A stretch of DNA of 13,176 bases. It comes from Smittium culicis. Its lineage: Eukaryota; Kickxellomycota; Harpellomycetes; Harpellales; Legeriomycetaceae. Numbering within the stretch: the first letter of the stretch is position 1; each line of letters begins with the position of its first letter. The stretch spans positions 1 through 13,176 of the forward strand of contig LSSN01003782.1 in NCBI GenBank assembly GCA_001970855.1, read 5' to 3'. The position numbers and the translations under genes are program-made. A model generated the notes under the pieces. The model searched no databases and was not told the DNA's origin. It worked only from the letters and a program-made list of their open reading frames with translations. Shown here piece by piece: positions 1-10,268 of the stretch.

Positions 1-156
1 TGATAATGATAATGATAATGATAATGATAATGATAATGATAATGATAATGATAATGATAATGATAATGATAATGATAATGATAATGATAATGATAATGAT
101 AATGATAATGATAATGATAATGATAATGATAATGATAATGATAATGATAATGATAA
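1..156. repeat. Perfect (TGATAA)26 hexamer microsatellite
   Basis: Twenty-six uninterrupted copies of TGATAA run from the left edge of the window to base 156, with no mismatch. The array probably continues beyond the edge. The unit contains no C on this strand and holds the GATA-factor consensus WGATAR once per copy. In one + frame it reads as alternating stop codons, in the other two as Asp-Asn or Ile-Met. The lack of any interruption indicates a young or actively slipping microsatellite. It is not a known telomere repeat type that I recognise. Confidence 0.98.
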
Positions 157-3100
157 GTACTTGGGTTAATATAGGGTATTAATTAAATTCCTATCTGTTC
201 CGCCCTGTCATAGATTCCCAACTTGACAAAAGATTAGTTGATTTTATAATATCTGGTAGATGTTATGATAAATAAAGACAGTATGTAATGCGTATAATGG
301 TGAATGATAAATATGAAAATAATTAGATATTAGATTGGCAACAATTATCGAGGTTTCTTCAGAGTTAAGTTCTAGTTTTGACTAGATTGTAGCGATAAAC
401 TATTATTAATTATAGCAATAAGGTATAATTGTGATAAATAAGGAGCTAGAGATAGATTTATATGCAGTGAATGTATGGATTTTAGTAAAATATTGTGCGT
501 GTGGGGAGTGGAATATGATAGTGTTGTTGTTATAAATAAACATGTATAAATTTTTTGTGCATTTTTGGAGAGGTGTTTATGAAGTAGCTGAAAGCGAATA
601 AGGCTAGTGAATATGATGAAATATTTATTATGTAGTAACTGTGAGTGGGGAGGCTGGTGGTGAAGGATAAAAATTTACTTTAATTCATTAGAGAAAATAA
701 TGAAAGTTGAAGTGTAGCTGAGAAAGGTATCTATTTAGTAGAATGGCTTTAGAAATTTGGAGAATGTAACAGTATGGCGATATATACGGCTAGTGATGGA
801 TGTAATATATTATTGCATACCTGGTCGAGAAAAGTTGGCGACTCTATAAATTGAGTGGGTAAAGAGCTTAAGATAGCATCAGTGCATAACAAATATCATA
901 TATTTGCAAGTAGAATTCGTGTGGATAAGATTAAAAGTGGTTAGTAGATTAATAAGATAGCTTATAGTTTGAATCAAAGTGTTTTTGGAATATAAATTTG
1001 AGTATTACAGTGGTATATGAGTGGATGAAGTTAAGTTATTAATATCTTAATCAATGAATATGAGACGAGATGCACTTGATCAAATTAATATTAGTCAGGA
1101 ACAATATATGCGTTAGTAAATGAGCAGAAAAGTAAAATAATGGATTGTTATACTTGTTAATAGGCAGAACGAGAATAATTATATCGGTAAATTAATATCG
1201 AATATTTGGTATTTACTTAATAGATGGGGAGACAGGATATGTCCATAGCGATAAAAATATATATTTAAATGTAGCTTGGAGTTAAGTGAACCATAAAAAG
1301 ACGCGTTGTGAATAATTTTTAAAAAAGTAATTTGAGAAATGTGTACATTTTTTGGAGTTGAATAAATGGTATTAGATGAAGATTTCGATGGTGTTTCGAG
1401 GTTATTGATAGCCATATGCTAGAAATTATCGAGATAGATGATATATTTATGGAAAGGTGAAATTTCCAATGATAAATGTACGAAAATATGTAGAGAGTTA
1501 TAAGTATAATGAATGGTAATTTTTTTTTTTTTTTTTTGCAAATTTCAAGGAATTATATAACATTTTGATGAAGTTAAAATGTATTTGATTTATGTATAGA
1601 AAATCTAATATACTTATATGTGTATCAAATAATTATGTATTATGTAGACGATATTAAGCTTTTCTGATATTAGTTAATGGGTCGGTCACGGAAGGAGTGA
1701 GGTACAGAAATGAGGATTTGAACGATTAGTATTAAATAAAAAGATATCTAACGAGGTAATGGAGTTAGAAAATGAATATCACTATTTTTAGTTAAATCAT
1801 AATATAGATTTTAGTATCAGCGCGCGCAATTGATGTATGATAATATGGTCATTATAATGAAGTGAAATCGTTTGAAATTTACCTTATAGTGATAATGTAT
1901 CTATATATAAAGTAATATACTAAAAAATTTTGTGATTAATTTTAAAAAATGTGGTTATCGAAAAAAAATAGTTTAGCTGTTGTTGGATGATAATTACGAT
2001 ATAGTGATCAAATTAGAACATCTGGAAAGAGGTTATTTAATAATTTTTATGAATAAGAGGGGATTTTAGTGGTTGAAGGGTTGGTATAATAAAATGATAA
2101 AATAGATCAAAGATTTGTGTTATTTAGTATGAATGGCAAATAATGATATTTAAGCTACCAGAGACAGAGTAATTATTAGTAAGGGGTATAATTTTTATGG
2201 GGAAGAGATAAGTTGTTTAAAGATTTATTGTTGATGACACGGTTTTAGATCAGATTAAACAAACTCAGTTAACTTGATTTCATTTAATTGGTAATATCAT
2301 GAGAGTATGTATATTTTTTGTGAAGAGTGGAAAGTGTACAATGGATACTATTTTTGAAATTGATTGAGCAGTATTGAATCGGGGATAGGTACTGAATCTG
2401 TAGTACCATAATAAAGATATTTTTGGGGATTTTTATGAGGAGATACTAAATAATTATGGAAGTGACTGAAGTGCATTGATGATAGGAGTTGCGATGTTTG
2501 AGTTATGTAAATAGATAGATAAACTGAGAAATTATGAAGATGGAGTGTTTCGAGGCGAGGAATGAAGGAGTAAGCGATATTGGTGGCTGGAGACGGCCAA
2601 GAGAGGGTGAAATTGCGGGTTAAGATGTAGATCTTGTTGGTGGAGCGATGAATGATTTGGCCATCATGCGTTATGAGGACGTATTTGAATGAAATTGTGA
2701 TGAAGGTGATACTTGAACTGAAGATGAGTTTATGTAAATTTTTAGGTTTATAGGCGTTAATTTAACTAAATACGAGTAAGTGATGGCCCATATAACAAAT
2801 TCCCAGTGGGTATATAGCTGCTAGAGCGAGGAGAGGGTTCAGATGAAAAATTATTTTATAACGTTTTTTTTAAAATTTATTGTATTTTTTAATAGCTCTT
2901 ATATACTCTTAAATTAAATTTCACATACTTTTTGAGATAAGATAAAAAAAGAGTAAGCAATAGTGTATGAGGTATTAAAGGAAGAACAGAAATTTTTTCA
3001 GAGAATGTGAAAGAGGAGTTTTTTTTTTTTTGAAAATAGTGATAAAAGGAAGCACTTAGGTAATTTAAAAATTTTTTCAAGTTATGGATACATATTTCTT

Positions 3101-5080
3101 ATACAAGATTTTCAAGGATTTTGATGAGCATAAAAGATGTTATTTGGATTAATTATAATATTATTTGGTTGAAATAATTGTGCATAGTATGATAGTGAAA
3201 CATTTTTTTTGGAAATTTATGGAGGATGATGGCTAGATTTTTATGGCTAATGAATTAGAGGAGTTGTATTTATTTGAGAAAAAAATTAAAGATTTTATTG
3301 ACATGTGATGGTGAATGCTGAGGCTGTGAAATCATTGAAAGAAATGATAGGCCATAGAGAGGTTATAATTGAGCTTAGAGTGTGATCTAGAGTAAAATTG
3401 TAACGAAACTTGAGAGAAAGATGTTTTTTATGAATTTTATAAGGTATTTTAGATGATAATGGCTTAAAGGAATGATTTTAGAATGTATGTGTGCTTCGAG
3501 AAAATCATAAATACAAGTGGTTTGAGAATATCGTGAATATCAGTTTTTAATAGACTTATGTTATGATGCTGTATCTGATGTGACGAGCGTAGATATGATG
3601 AAATCTTACGGATAATTCAAAGGGGTGGAATAGATAGGAGGTTAGTTATTATTGAATTAAGCTTTTGCAGAGGTGAGTTTAATATATTGTGTATATATAA
3701 TAGGATAATTAAGTGTTTAAGAGAGTTTCTTTCGATGAAATTTGTCTTATCTGTTCGAGAGAATTGTTTTTAAGATCTAGAGAAAGAGAAATTTAAAAAA
3801 TATATCAAATAAAGTGAGCTATTGTAATCGAAAATGATAAAAATAGAGATACAACGGAGGTTTCAATCAAATAAATTCAATGAGTAAGTAGAAAAAATGT
3901 AGATGAAGGAAAAAGGGCGAATGATATAAAATAAATAAATAAATAGAGAAGTGAAATTGTTTTTTGAGTGTTTTGAGAAAAAAAAAGCGTTATCTGCTTT
4001 AAAGACGTGTCAATAATGTATTTTTATAGGTTATATTGAACTAGGTGAAAATAATGATAAAATTTTATGGTGATGAAAAATAATTAGTTGGTTTTTGAGT
4101 AGAAAAAATTAGTGAAGCTATTGAGGCGGTGCGTGGAAAGAAAAAATAGCTAAAAATTGGCAAATTATGTGAATAGTCGGATTCTTCAACTGCGTATATG
4201 ATAATTTTGGCGACTAGGAGAAGATAATTTGATATATAGAATGTATTATTAGAATCTGTAGAATATTTTTTAAAGTATTTAGAGATTACGTGGATTATGT
4301 TAAATGGGATTATGTGCTTGTGAAATACAGAAGTTATAAATTTGAGTGAAATTTAGTTTGGATTATGAAATAGCTTGGTTTTAGAATTTGAGGATAGTGG
4401 TGTGAAGTGCTTTGAATTCTGCGAAGAAAGAGAAGCTTTTGTATAAGGCAGAATTGGTGCATTTACTGATAGAAAAAGTAATGTATTGTGGGAATGGAAC
4501 TGTGATTGTGATATGAAGGAGATAATAAATAGAATAAGTGGTGATTTGAATTAATTATCAGTAAATAAAGGTTGGCATAGGAAGTAAGAAGTGATAGTTT
4601 TTATGAAACAATTATGGTAACTATAAAGTCGAAATTTGTTCATTCATAGTTTATTGAGGTCAAATTAGATAAATTAAATGCTATGGATGTTGAGTAATTT
4701 GTATTTATGGATTAGAGGAAAATTTTATCAGCTGTGGTATAAAATAATAAGATATTTTATTCTTAAGATTGTATAGGGGTTAAGGGGAGTGGTATAGTCA
4801 TAAAAAATGATAAGATACTATAAGACTGTTTTTGAACGGTAAGATATGTGTGTATATATATGCGAATCTGTGGAATATTTACATATTTTAATGAATTTTG
4901 TGAAGAATAAAGTTATTTAAGGCGTAGAGGGAGTGATATTACTAACACTGACAGAAATATCTGATATATTTGATATTTAAATTATAATATTGTTATTGAG
5001 TAGAACTATTAATGATAGAATCATGGAGAAATTTGAGAATAATAATTAATTATTTCTACAGGGGAGGTCAAAGAAGCGTG
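157..5080. other. Long non-coding tract with extreme G-over-C excess on the + strand
   Basis: No gene can be supported here. The first roughly 70 bases have ordinary composition; from about 226 the + strand becomes very poor in C. Hand counts of 60-base rows give G18/C3 at 2461-2520, G18/C6 at 3301-3360 and G14/C1 at 4501-4560, against G10/C9 at 7561-7620 in the LINE. A and T are roughly balanced. Stops are dense in all + frames. On the minus strand the longest open stretches (about 78 codons near 1179-1415 and 63 near 2889-3080) are no longer than I would expect by chance at this composition, and they show no recognisable domain. I see no tRNA, rRNA or transposon ends. The origin of the asymmetry is unknown. 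Confidence 0.85.
1520..1537. repeat. Poly(T) run of 18
   Basis: Eighteen consecutive T residues lie within the G-skewed tract. A second run of 13 T occupies 3019-3031. Read on the minus strand these are poly(A) runs, which could be tails of retrotransposed sequence, but nothing recognisable precedes them. They are most simply homopolymer slippage in AT-rich DNA. Confidence 0.9.
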
Positions 5081-5212
5081 ATGATGCCACTGTCATAATA
5101 CCACTAGCATGACAAAATTTTGTACTATATAATTGCAATAAAATCGTTGAATTAGTTTATTTTTTCAACAGTTTCGTCATTGAATTGTTATTATTTGCGT
5201 TATTCGACTATT

Positions 5213-5428
5213 ATGACGCAATTACAGAGCACAAAATTGAATTTTTCACAATATTTTTTAACTTTTTTAACTTTTTTGTTTATTTTTGCTTTGATTTTAG
5301 TCACGTATTTGACTTGTACTATTTCCTGTAAATATTTGAGTTTTTTTGATGAGATTTTTTTTTCGCCTGACAGCAATTATCACTATACAATAATATTCAA
5401 GTATAATTACAGTTTTAATGGCAATTAA
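5213..5428 (+). CDS. Doubtful small ORF with one hydrophobic segment
   Basis: An ATG at 5213 opens a 71-codon frame ending in TAA at 5426-5428. A TTG 33 bases upstream is in frame, but ATG is the more likely start. Residues about 14-36 form a continuous hydrophobic stretch (FLTFLTFLFIFALILV) that could span a membrane; the rest is polar and aromatic. The ORF lies in a T-rich island (about 5081-5450) where the G excess of its surroundings disappears: 5221-5280 has C7 and G4. T-rich DNA yields hydrophobic codons by chance, so the membrane segment is weak evidence. I recognise no family. It could be a small membrane protein, a fragment of an insertion, or no gene at all. Confidence 0.2.
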   Translation: MTQLQSTKLNFSQYFLTFLTFLFIFALILVTYLTCTISCKYLSFFDEIFFSPDSNYHYTIIFKYNYSFNGN

Positions 5429-5450
5429 ATTTGCTTAACTAATATTCAAG

Positions 5451-6585
5451 ACAGTAATGATATCATTATATTTAATTTAATTTCTAATTATACTTAATAG
5501 AGAATTGGCTTTAAAAATATTGTAAGCTAAGTAAGAATTTGACCAAAATGGATTATATCGAGTAGACGAATGAGAGTGGATGGATTATCAATGGTTGAGG
5601 GATATGAGTATTTATATTTTTAGATTTGTTCATATGTTCTAGTGGTTAGGATAGTCGTATTTTTGATACCATTTCTGAACAGATATCTATATCACGTATA
5701 TAAAAGTCAATATTTTTAAAAAAATAGTGTCGATGAAGATTATCCAGCAAGGTTTGAGAGTAAATGAGCTGGTTTACGAGACTAATACTATTGAATATAT
5801 TTATACTAGCCTTTGAGAGAAATTCCGAATTTTAAAAAATCAGTATAAGATATTGAATGAGGGTTTGAAATTAATAATGGTGATATTTATGAGGAGTGAG
5901 TGAATATTTATTGAAGTTTGATTAGAATATGGATTGTGACATAGAAGGAAGGAGTCATTTTTATTGTTAAAAATAGTTTAATTGACTGAGATGGAGTGAG
6001 ATTTATTTTGAGTTATTTTTGAGACATAATAGAGAAATAAAATGCCACATTTTAGGAAGGGTTGATAATGAGCGTTTGGGACTTGAATTTGATTAGACAG
6101 AGAATTTTTTTTAGAACAGTAGATTTATAAGTTAAGTATTTCATTTATTGGTGGGATAATAGTTTAGAGATATAACTTTAAATAAGGGCTTTAATTAAGA
6201 TATTATGTGATTAAGTTTTGGAGGGAATAGAGATATTTTACACAAATTAATCAACCAATTAATGTGAAAGATAGATTATGAATGTTTTGGATAGGTATGG
6301 CGGATTATAGAAATATTTTAAGAGTACAGAGTAAATATAGGATATTTTTAAAAAATTTTTAGACAGATTGATTGTGAAACATTAAGACTTTTGAAATAAT
6401 GTTTATGAGATGATAGTTTTATATCGGAAATTTTTCAATAGTTAGTTCGTATTGAATCATGGTTAATGAAAAAAAGTTATTCGAAAGAAATAAATGATAT
6501 TCTATGGGCATTTATGCCTTAAAATTAAATGTTATTGTTAAGGTGATTCAAGATGATGATAAGATTCTGTGGATTAAATGATTTT
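5451..6585. other. Second block of G-skewed non-coding DNA
   Basis: After the T-rich island the sequence returns to the C-poor, G-rich character of the left block; 5941-6000 has G16 and C2. Stops are frequent in all frames and no ORF, RNA gene or repeat is supported. A piece at about 5638-5655 resembles the D-arm of a eukaryotic tRNA but lacks a matching T-arm. The block ends sharply near 6585, where C-rich words such as CTCGCTCTCCC appear. I take that point as the approximate 5' border of the LINE. Confidence 0.8.
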
Positions 6586-6983
6586 CTCGCTCTCCCTTAG
6601 AAAGCTTTTTCTTGATTGGGCCGGTAAGATTAGATAATCTATAAAATCTTATTTCTTATCTACTAATCACTTTTTTTTACTCCATAATAAATAAAATTAG
6701 TTATAACCATCGATCATGTATTCTATCGATAATAATTTGTTAATAAAACTTTGCTGAGCTTGTCATTATCTACATTTTGGTACAAGTTTGATCTCTGAAG
6801 ACAAAGTTTAAATATTTCAATTAAATTGTATTTGCCCAAGTTTGGTGCACGGTTTTAATTAGCCAAATCGAAAAAAAAGTACGCAAATCGCCGAATTTAA
6901 CATATTTATTTGTATCGACTAATTTGCGACACAATAAAAAGACTATACAAAAAAACTAAAAAAAAGCACCAATTTACTTATCT
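6586..6983 (+). other. Probable LINE 5' leader (untranslated)
   Basis: About 400 bases lie between the end of G skew and the first ORF1 codon. The composition is balanced, like the LINE coding part, so I assign it to the element. It has no ORF of note. Small structures seen: CAAATCG repeated at 6864-6870 and 6884-6890 (20-base spacing), the inverted pair CGCAAAT (6882-6888) and ATTTGCG (6922-6928), and AGATTA/TAATCT facing each other at 6627-6640. LINE leaders often carry an internal promoter, but I see no specific promoter motif. The left border is approximate. Confidence 0.5.
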
Positions 6984-8547
6984 ATGTTCATTAGAAAGCC
7001 TGTAAAAAATGATAGATCGCTTTTTAGAGATATTGTGAACGGTGATGACCCCCAATATGCTACCAAAGCAGAATTAAACAGTACAAACGTTAATTATCCT
7101 AGTATATTCAATAAATTCAAGTTCGATGCTCAATATTTAAACCAAAAAACATAAAAAACCAAAAAAATCAACAAAAAAATGTCATTTCTATTAAAAAAAG
7201 AACTAAAATTCTTCCAAAGCTGGATATGGTCCAATGTATGACTGAATCCTTTATTCACCTAATTTCCATATGAAAACAGAGCTGTATAAAAAGTTAGTGT
7301 GTAGCAGGATCCGATCAATAGATCGGTATAAACTGGGGCCGATTTAAGGGAGATGTACACAAGGTCTTGGATGTAGTATTTATTTCTATAGATGATAGTA
7401 TTTACACAAGATATGATGGCATTAGAGCAAATTTCACACAATTAACTCTTAATAATTCAGGAGACGCTGCCAATCTCATGTTTAAAACATTTATTTACGG
7501 TGATCAGAAGATTGATCTATACCAAACCGTAAAAATTGAAGAGGATATCATGGTCGTAAATATCTCGAATTTTAAGGAAATTTCAATCACAAAAATGATT
7601 CAGCTGGTCATAAAGGAGCTGAAACTACTAGGCGAAATAAAGGAAATTAGCGCCTTATTATACAAAGATAAAGATGAGTATACTAATTATGGTATTAAGG
7701 TTCTACTCAGGAAAAATACTATTGACACTGAACTGCCACTTTTCCTTGACCATGAAGATGGTCGTATAAACATCTTTTACAGAGAATGCAAGGAAGCTTG
7801 CAGTTAATATAGGAAAGATGCGTACTCGAAAACGGAGTGCTCTACATTAAAATATATAACTAGAAAAAAAATTTTTTTATGAGATATGGCGAAATCTTCG
7901 TTGAAATTCTCCCTCCCTGAGCCGGCTAAGATAGAATTTTCAACACCAACAGCATCAGTGTTCGAATATGATACCCCAAAAACTATTATTAATAACTATA
8001 TTATCTATGATACCACTAAAATCAGCAGTGATGGTAAAGATCTTCCCAAAAACGAATCTTCAGGAACAAATCCAACCACTATAAATAAACTTATGGGTAC
8101 AGTAGGCTTAAAAAACCCACCAGCTTACTCTATAAACCTAAAAAAGCTAGCATCTGAATAAAAAACAAAAAGTATAACCACCTGATGATACAGAATCAGA
8201 TGAATAATGATATGAGGTAAAGCTGCCAAAAACAAAAATTATAAATAAAAAATTTTTAAAAGCGATGATCTTCAAGATTAATCATAAATTTCAGGTTCGA
8301 GTACCCCCAATAAAAATTAAAAAAGAGTATATAGAACCAAAATAAAATATTATTGAATCGTCTTTAGGAAATAACTCACCCTCAGAGCACGATATTTCAG
8401 CTGAAAAGACCGGTCTGGGAAAAATATCAGAAAATGAAATTTAGATTATTTCATTAAGTTGGTAATGAGCATAATGGTAGCAATATTGCTGGTTTGGACT
8501 TAGAATCTAACCCTCCAGATCAATCCAGCTCTGATAATGATTTTTAA
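6984..8547 (+). pseudogene. LINE ORF1 (gag-like) pseudogene with zinc-knuckle relic
   Basis: ORF1 proteins of LINEs bind the element RNA and act as nucleic-acid chaperones. ATG at 6984 opens a 56-residue frame (begins MFIRKPVKNDRS) ended by TAA at 7152. Coding character then continues by changing frame: about 7155-7220, then 7220-7340 (TGA at 7243), then a long frame from 7322 through 8161 with stops at 7805, 7880 and 8159. The longest clean pieces are 7322-7804 and 7886-8158. At 7799-7840 a CCHC zinc knuckle is recognisable by spacing but has lost the second Cys and the His, both now Tyr. A further frame change near 8160 leads to an acidic, Ser-rich tail (PPDDTESDE; stops at 8175, 8205-8210, 8343 and 8442). 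After another shift near 8445-8460 it ends with TAA at 8545. The total of about 520 codons is inferred across at least four frame changes. It sits immediately before ORF2 and in the same direction. Assignment rests on position and the zinc-knuckle relic. Confidence 0.7.
7799..7840 (+). other. Decayed CCHC zinc-knuckle motif of LINE ORF1
   Basis: In the ORF1 frame the codons read C-S-stop-Y-R-K-D-A-Y-S-K-T-E-C. This keeps the exact C-X2-C-X4-H-X4-C spacing of a retroelement zinc knuckle. Cys 1 (7799) and the last Cys (7838) survive, the second Cys position (7808) is TAT Tyr and the His position (7823) is TAC Tyr. TGT to TAT and CAC to TAC are single transitions. One of the X positions is a TAA stop. 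Such knuckles bind nucleic acid in gag-like proteins. Confidence 0.6.
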
Positions 8548-8570
8548 ATAGTTTATAATATCAAAAATCA

Positions 8571-9621
8571 ATGAAAGTAAAACATAAAAAGAGCGCAAAA
8601 AATTCAAAAATAAATAAAATCGACAATATCTTCATACTGAATGTGCATGAATTGTCCAAAATAAAAAATAAAAAAATACATAGAACTATACATGTCGCTT
8701 AATGTGTAAAGTATCAATGTAAAGATAGTCAAAAAACGTAACGGAAAAATAAGACAAGAGATCCTGCCACGAGATAACTACAAAATCTCGCTGTCAAAAT
8801 GTGAAATAATAAAAATTGAAAAATCACTAGGCGCCAAAATTAGGCGCGAAAAAAATAAAAAAATTGCGATCACGATATACGATTGGCAGTAATTATGAAA
8901 AACCAATTTCGCCAAAAAATAACACATTAACGGTGATGACCTAAAATATACGAGGTATCAAGGGTATATCAGAAGAATTGCAGTATTTTTTAATACGGTA
9001 TAGACCGGATATTGTAGCACTACAAGAAACGCTTTTAAATAAAAAAATATATCTCTATAAAATGCCTGAGTACACGTCAATAGGGTCTAAATCTGACCTC
9101 GTTAAATGTGGAAGGGGGCTACTATTAGCAGTAAAAAACAACTGTGGACTTCAAATTAGCGAGCATAATTCAGTACCTAGTTGGTTATCTCGAATATTAT
9201 AGGTCTAAAAAAACGATATTAGTAAATATCATTAATACACATAGCCCAGCCGAAAATGCAAGGAAAAAAGGTTTATTAATGAAATTTTCAGCCAATTAAG
9301 TAAGTTAATAAAAACTCATTAAATTTTTTAAGCTTGAAGACTATAATATGGATTTTTGTGCACCAAAAAAATCTGCGAACAAACTTAGATCTGGGCTCCA
9401 AGCCACTAAAGTAGCAAAATCAACAGGATCGCAATGGAACAAAATAAAATCAGGTCGTATGATTGACCACATATTACAAAGTAGGCCGCTCGGAAGGTGT
9501 AAATTCTGCATAGTAAGCAAAAAATATATACCTAGGTGACCATTTTCCTATATTATCACAATGGAGCTTCGATGCGCTAGAAGCTGAGCAAAAAAAAAAA
9601 AAATTAATTTTAATAAAGTAA
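8571..9621 (+). pseudogene. LINE ORF2 5' part: basic N-terminus and EEP endonuclease domain (broken)
   Basis: The EEP endonuclease nicks target DNA to prime reverse transcription. A plausible ORF2 start is ATG 8571, 24 bases after the ORF1 stop. It opens 43 Lys-rich residues, followed in another frame by 8710-8892 (VKIVKKRNGKIRQ onward), also basic. The EEP domain starts at about 8906, crosses a TAA at 8942, and shows NIRGI with its Asn at 8945, then PDIVALQET with the metal-binding Glu at 9026. The frame changes near 9190-9200 (TILVNIINTHSP at 9213) and again near 9297-9339. DYNMDF (Asp 9339, Asn 9345) and GRMIDHIL follow. After one more shift near 9525 comes GDHFPI with the catalytic-type Asp-His at 9538-9543. 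The frame ends at 9619-9621 after a 14-A run (9590-9603) where it slips. The residue pattern is intact, but the protein cannot be made. Confidence 0.88.
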
Positions 9622-10241
9622 GAATAATTACTTGCCAGTTAATAAGTAGAAATAAATTTTCAGCGATAAGTTTATCAAACTAAAAACTTGACGAGCTTTG
9701 AAAGTACACAATAAGTACGATATGGGAAAAAAACTGACTATGGATGCAGTAACAACTACAGGCCACTATAAAACCTAACCACTAATCAAGAGAGCTTTCA
9801 CCTGTATCAAAAAAGGCGAAATGCATTCAAAAATTGGCGAATAAGGTTATTTAAGCTCAAAATTGATCGAGATTAAAGCTAAAAAGCTCTATCGAATGAC
9901 AAAACTTAATAAAAGAATCAAAAAAATTTCAAAAAAATTTATTTTCAACTATTCCAAAAAGCTTTGGATATTTATTAAATCATACACTGAAAAATCGTTT
10001 AAAAGTATCGCCGATGGCCCAGTGTACAATAATAACAAAATTTATGAAAATCATTTTGGTGAGGTTGAATTAGACATTACTGGGAACAGCAGATCTGCCG
10101 ATAGGTGGAAAAATCTTATCTCTAGTGACTCTGACTATTACCCAGAGTGTGATAACAGTATATTATGGTCTGATATCACCCAGGCACTTGAAAATAAACC
10201 CAATAGCAAAGCTTCAGGAGCTGATGGTGTACCATCTGAGG
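9603..10241 (+). pseudogene. LINE ORF2 middle: linker and start of reverse transcriptase (broken)
   Basis: This is the segment between endonuclease and RT. Coding sense moves through 9603-9683 (FNKVRIITCQLISRNKFSA), then 9722-9844 (MGKKLTMDAVTTT, with TAA at 9776), then 9802-9876 (LYQKRRNAFKNWRIRLF), then the clean stretch 9845-10241. That last stretch holds a very basic segment (AKKLYRMTKLNKRIKK near residues 5-25) and ends in SKASGADGVPSE, the conserved RT block just before the palm in LINE RTs. It has three frame changes and several stops. At 10241 the gene is cut by the hAT insertion, and the frame runs on by chance into the transposon to a TAA at 10277-10279. The RT resumes at 12603 in the same codon phase. 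Confidence 0.88.
10234..10241. repeat. hAT target-site duplication, left copy (ATCTGAGG)
   Basis: ATCTGAGG lies immediately left of the transposon, inside the LINE RT codons for Pro-Ser-Glu. The same eight bases occur directly right of the element at 12595-12602. Eight base pairs is the duplication length typical of hAT transposons, and both copies are identical. Confidence 0.95.
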
Positions 10242-10257
10242 CTGTTATTCCCAAACT
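10242..10257. repeat. hAT left terminal inverted repeat
   Basis: CTGTTATTCCCAAACT pairs with the right end (12579-12594) at 12 of 16 positions. The second base is T instead of the A seen at the right end (CAGTG), so the left tip has decayed slightly. Confidence 0.85.
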
Positions 10258-10268
10258 TTTTTCACTCT

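Noticed and set aside
2..169. Open frame reading (Asp-Asn)n then a short tail and TAA, running off the left edge
   Set aside because: Any hexamer repeat whose frame lacks stops gives such an ORF; there is no non-repeat coding sequence to support a gene.
647..660. Possible G-quadruplex (GGGG-A-GG-CT-GG-T-GG)
   Set aside because: Only two-tetrad potential with short runs, expected in G-skewed DNA; no repeated pattern.
1179..1415. Minus-strand ORF of 78 codons in the skewed tract
   Set aside because: A G-poor minus strand has few TGA/TAG stops, so stretches this long are expected by chance over 6 kb; no domain or neighbouring coding signal.
2889..3080. Minus-strand ORF of 63 codons rich in Leu, Phe and Lys
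   Set aside because: Composition-driven in a T- and A-rich patch; no family resemblance and no extension in other frames.
7259..7441. Minus-strand 60-codon ORF
   Set aside because: It lies opposite the LINE ORF1 coding sense and has no recognisable content.
8294..8307. GGTTCGAGTACCCC resembling a tRNA T-arm / B box
   Set aside because: No A box or cloverleaf upstream, the B-box consensus is imperfect, and it lies in ORF1 coding sense.
7038..8941. A 13-base word (AACGGTGATGACC) shared between 7038-7050 and 8929-8941
   Set aside because: Both lie in separate coding contexts read in different frames; a single 13-base match over this length can occur by chance.
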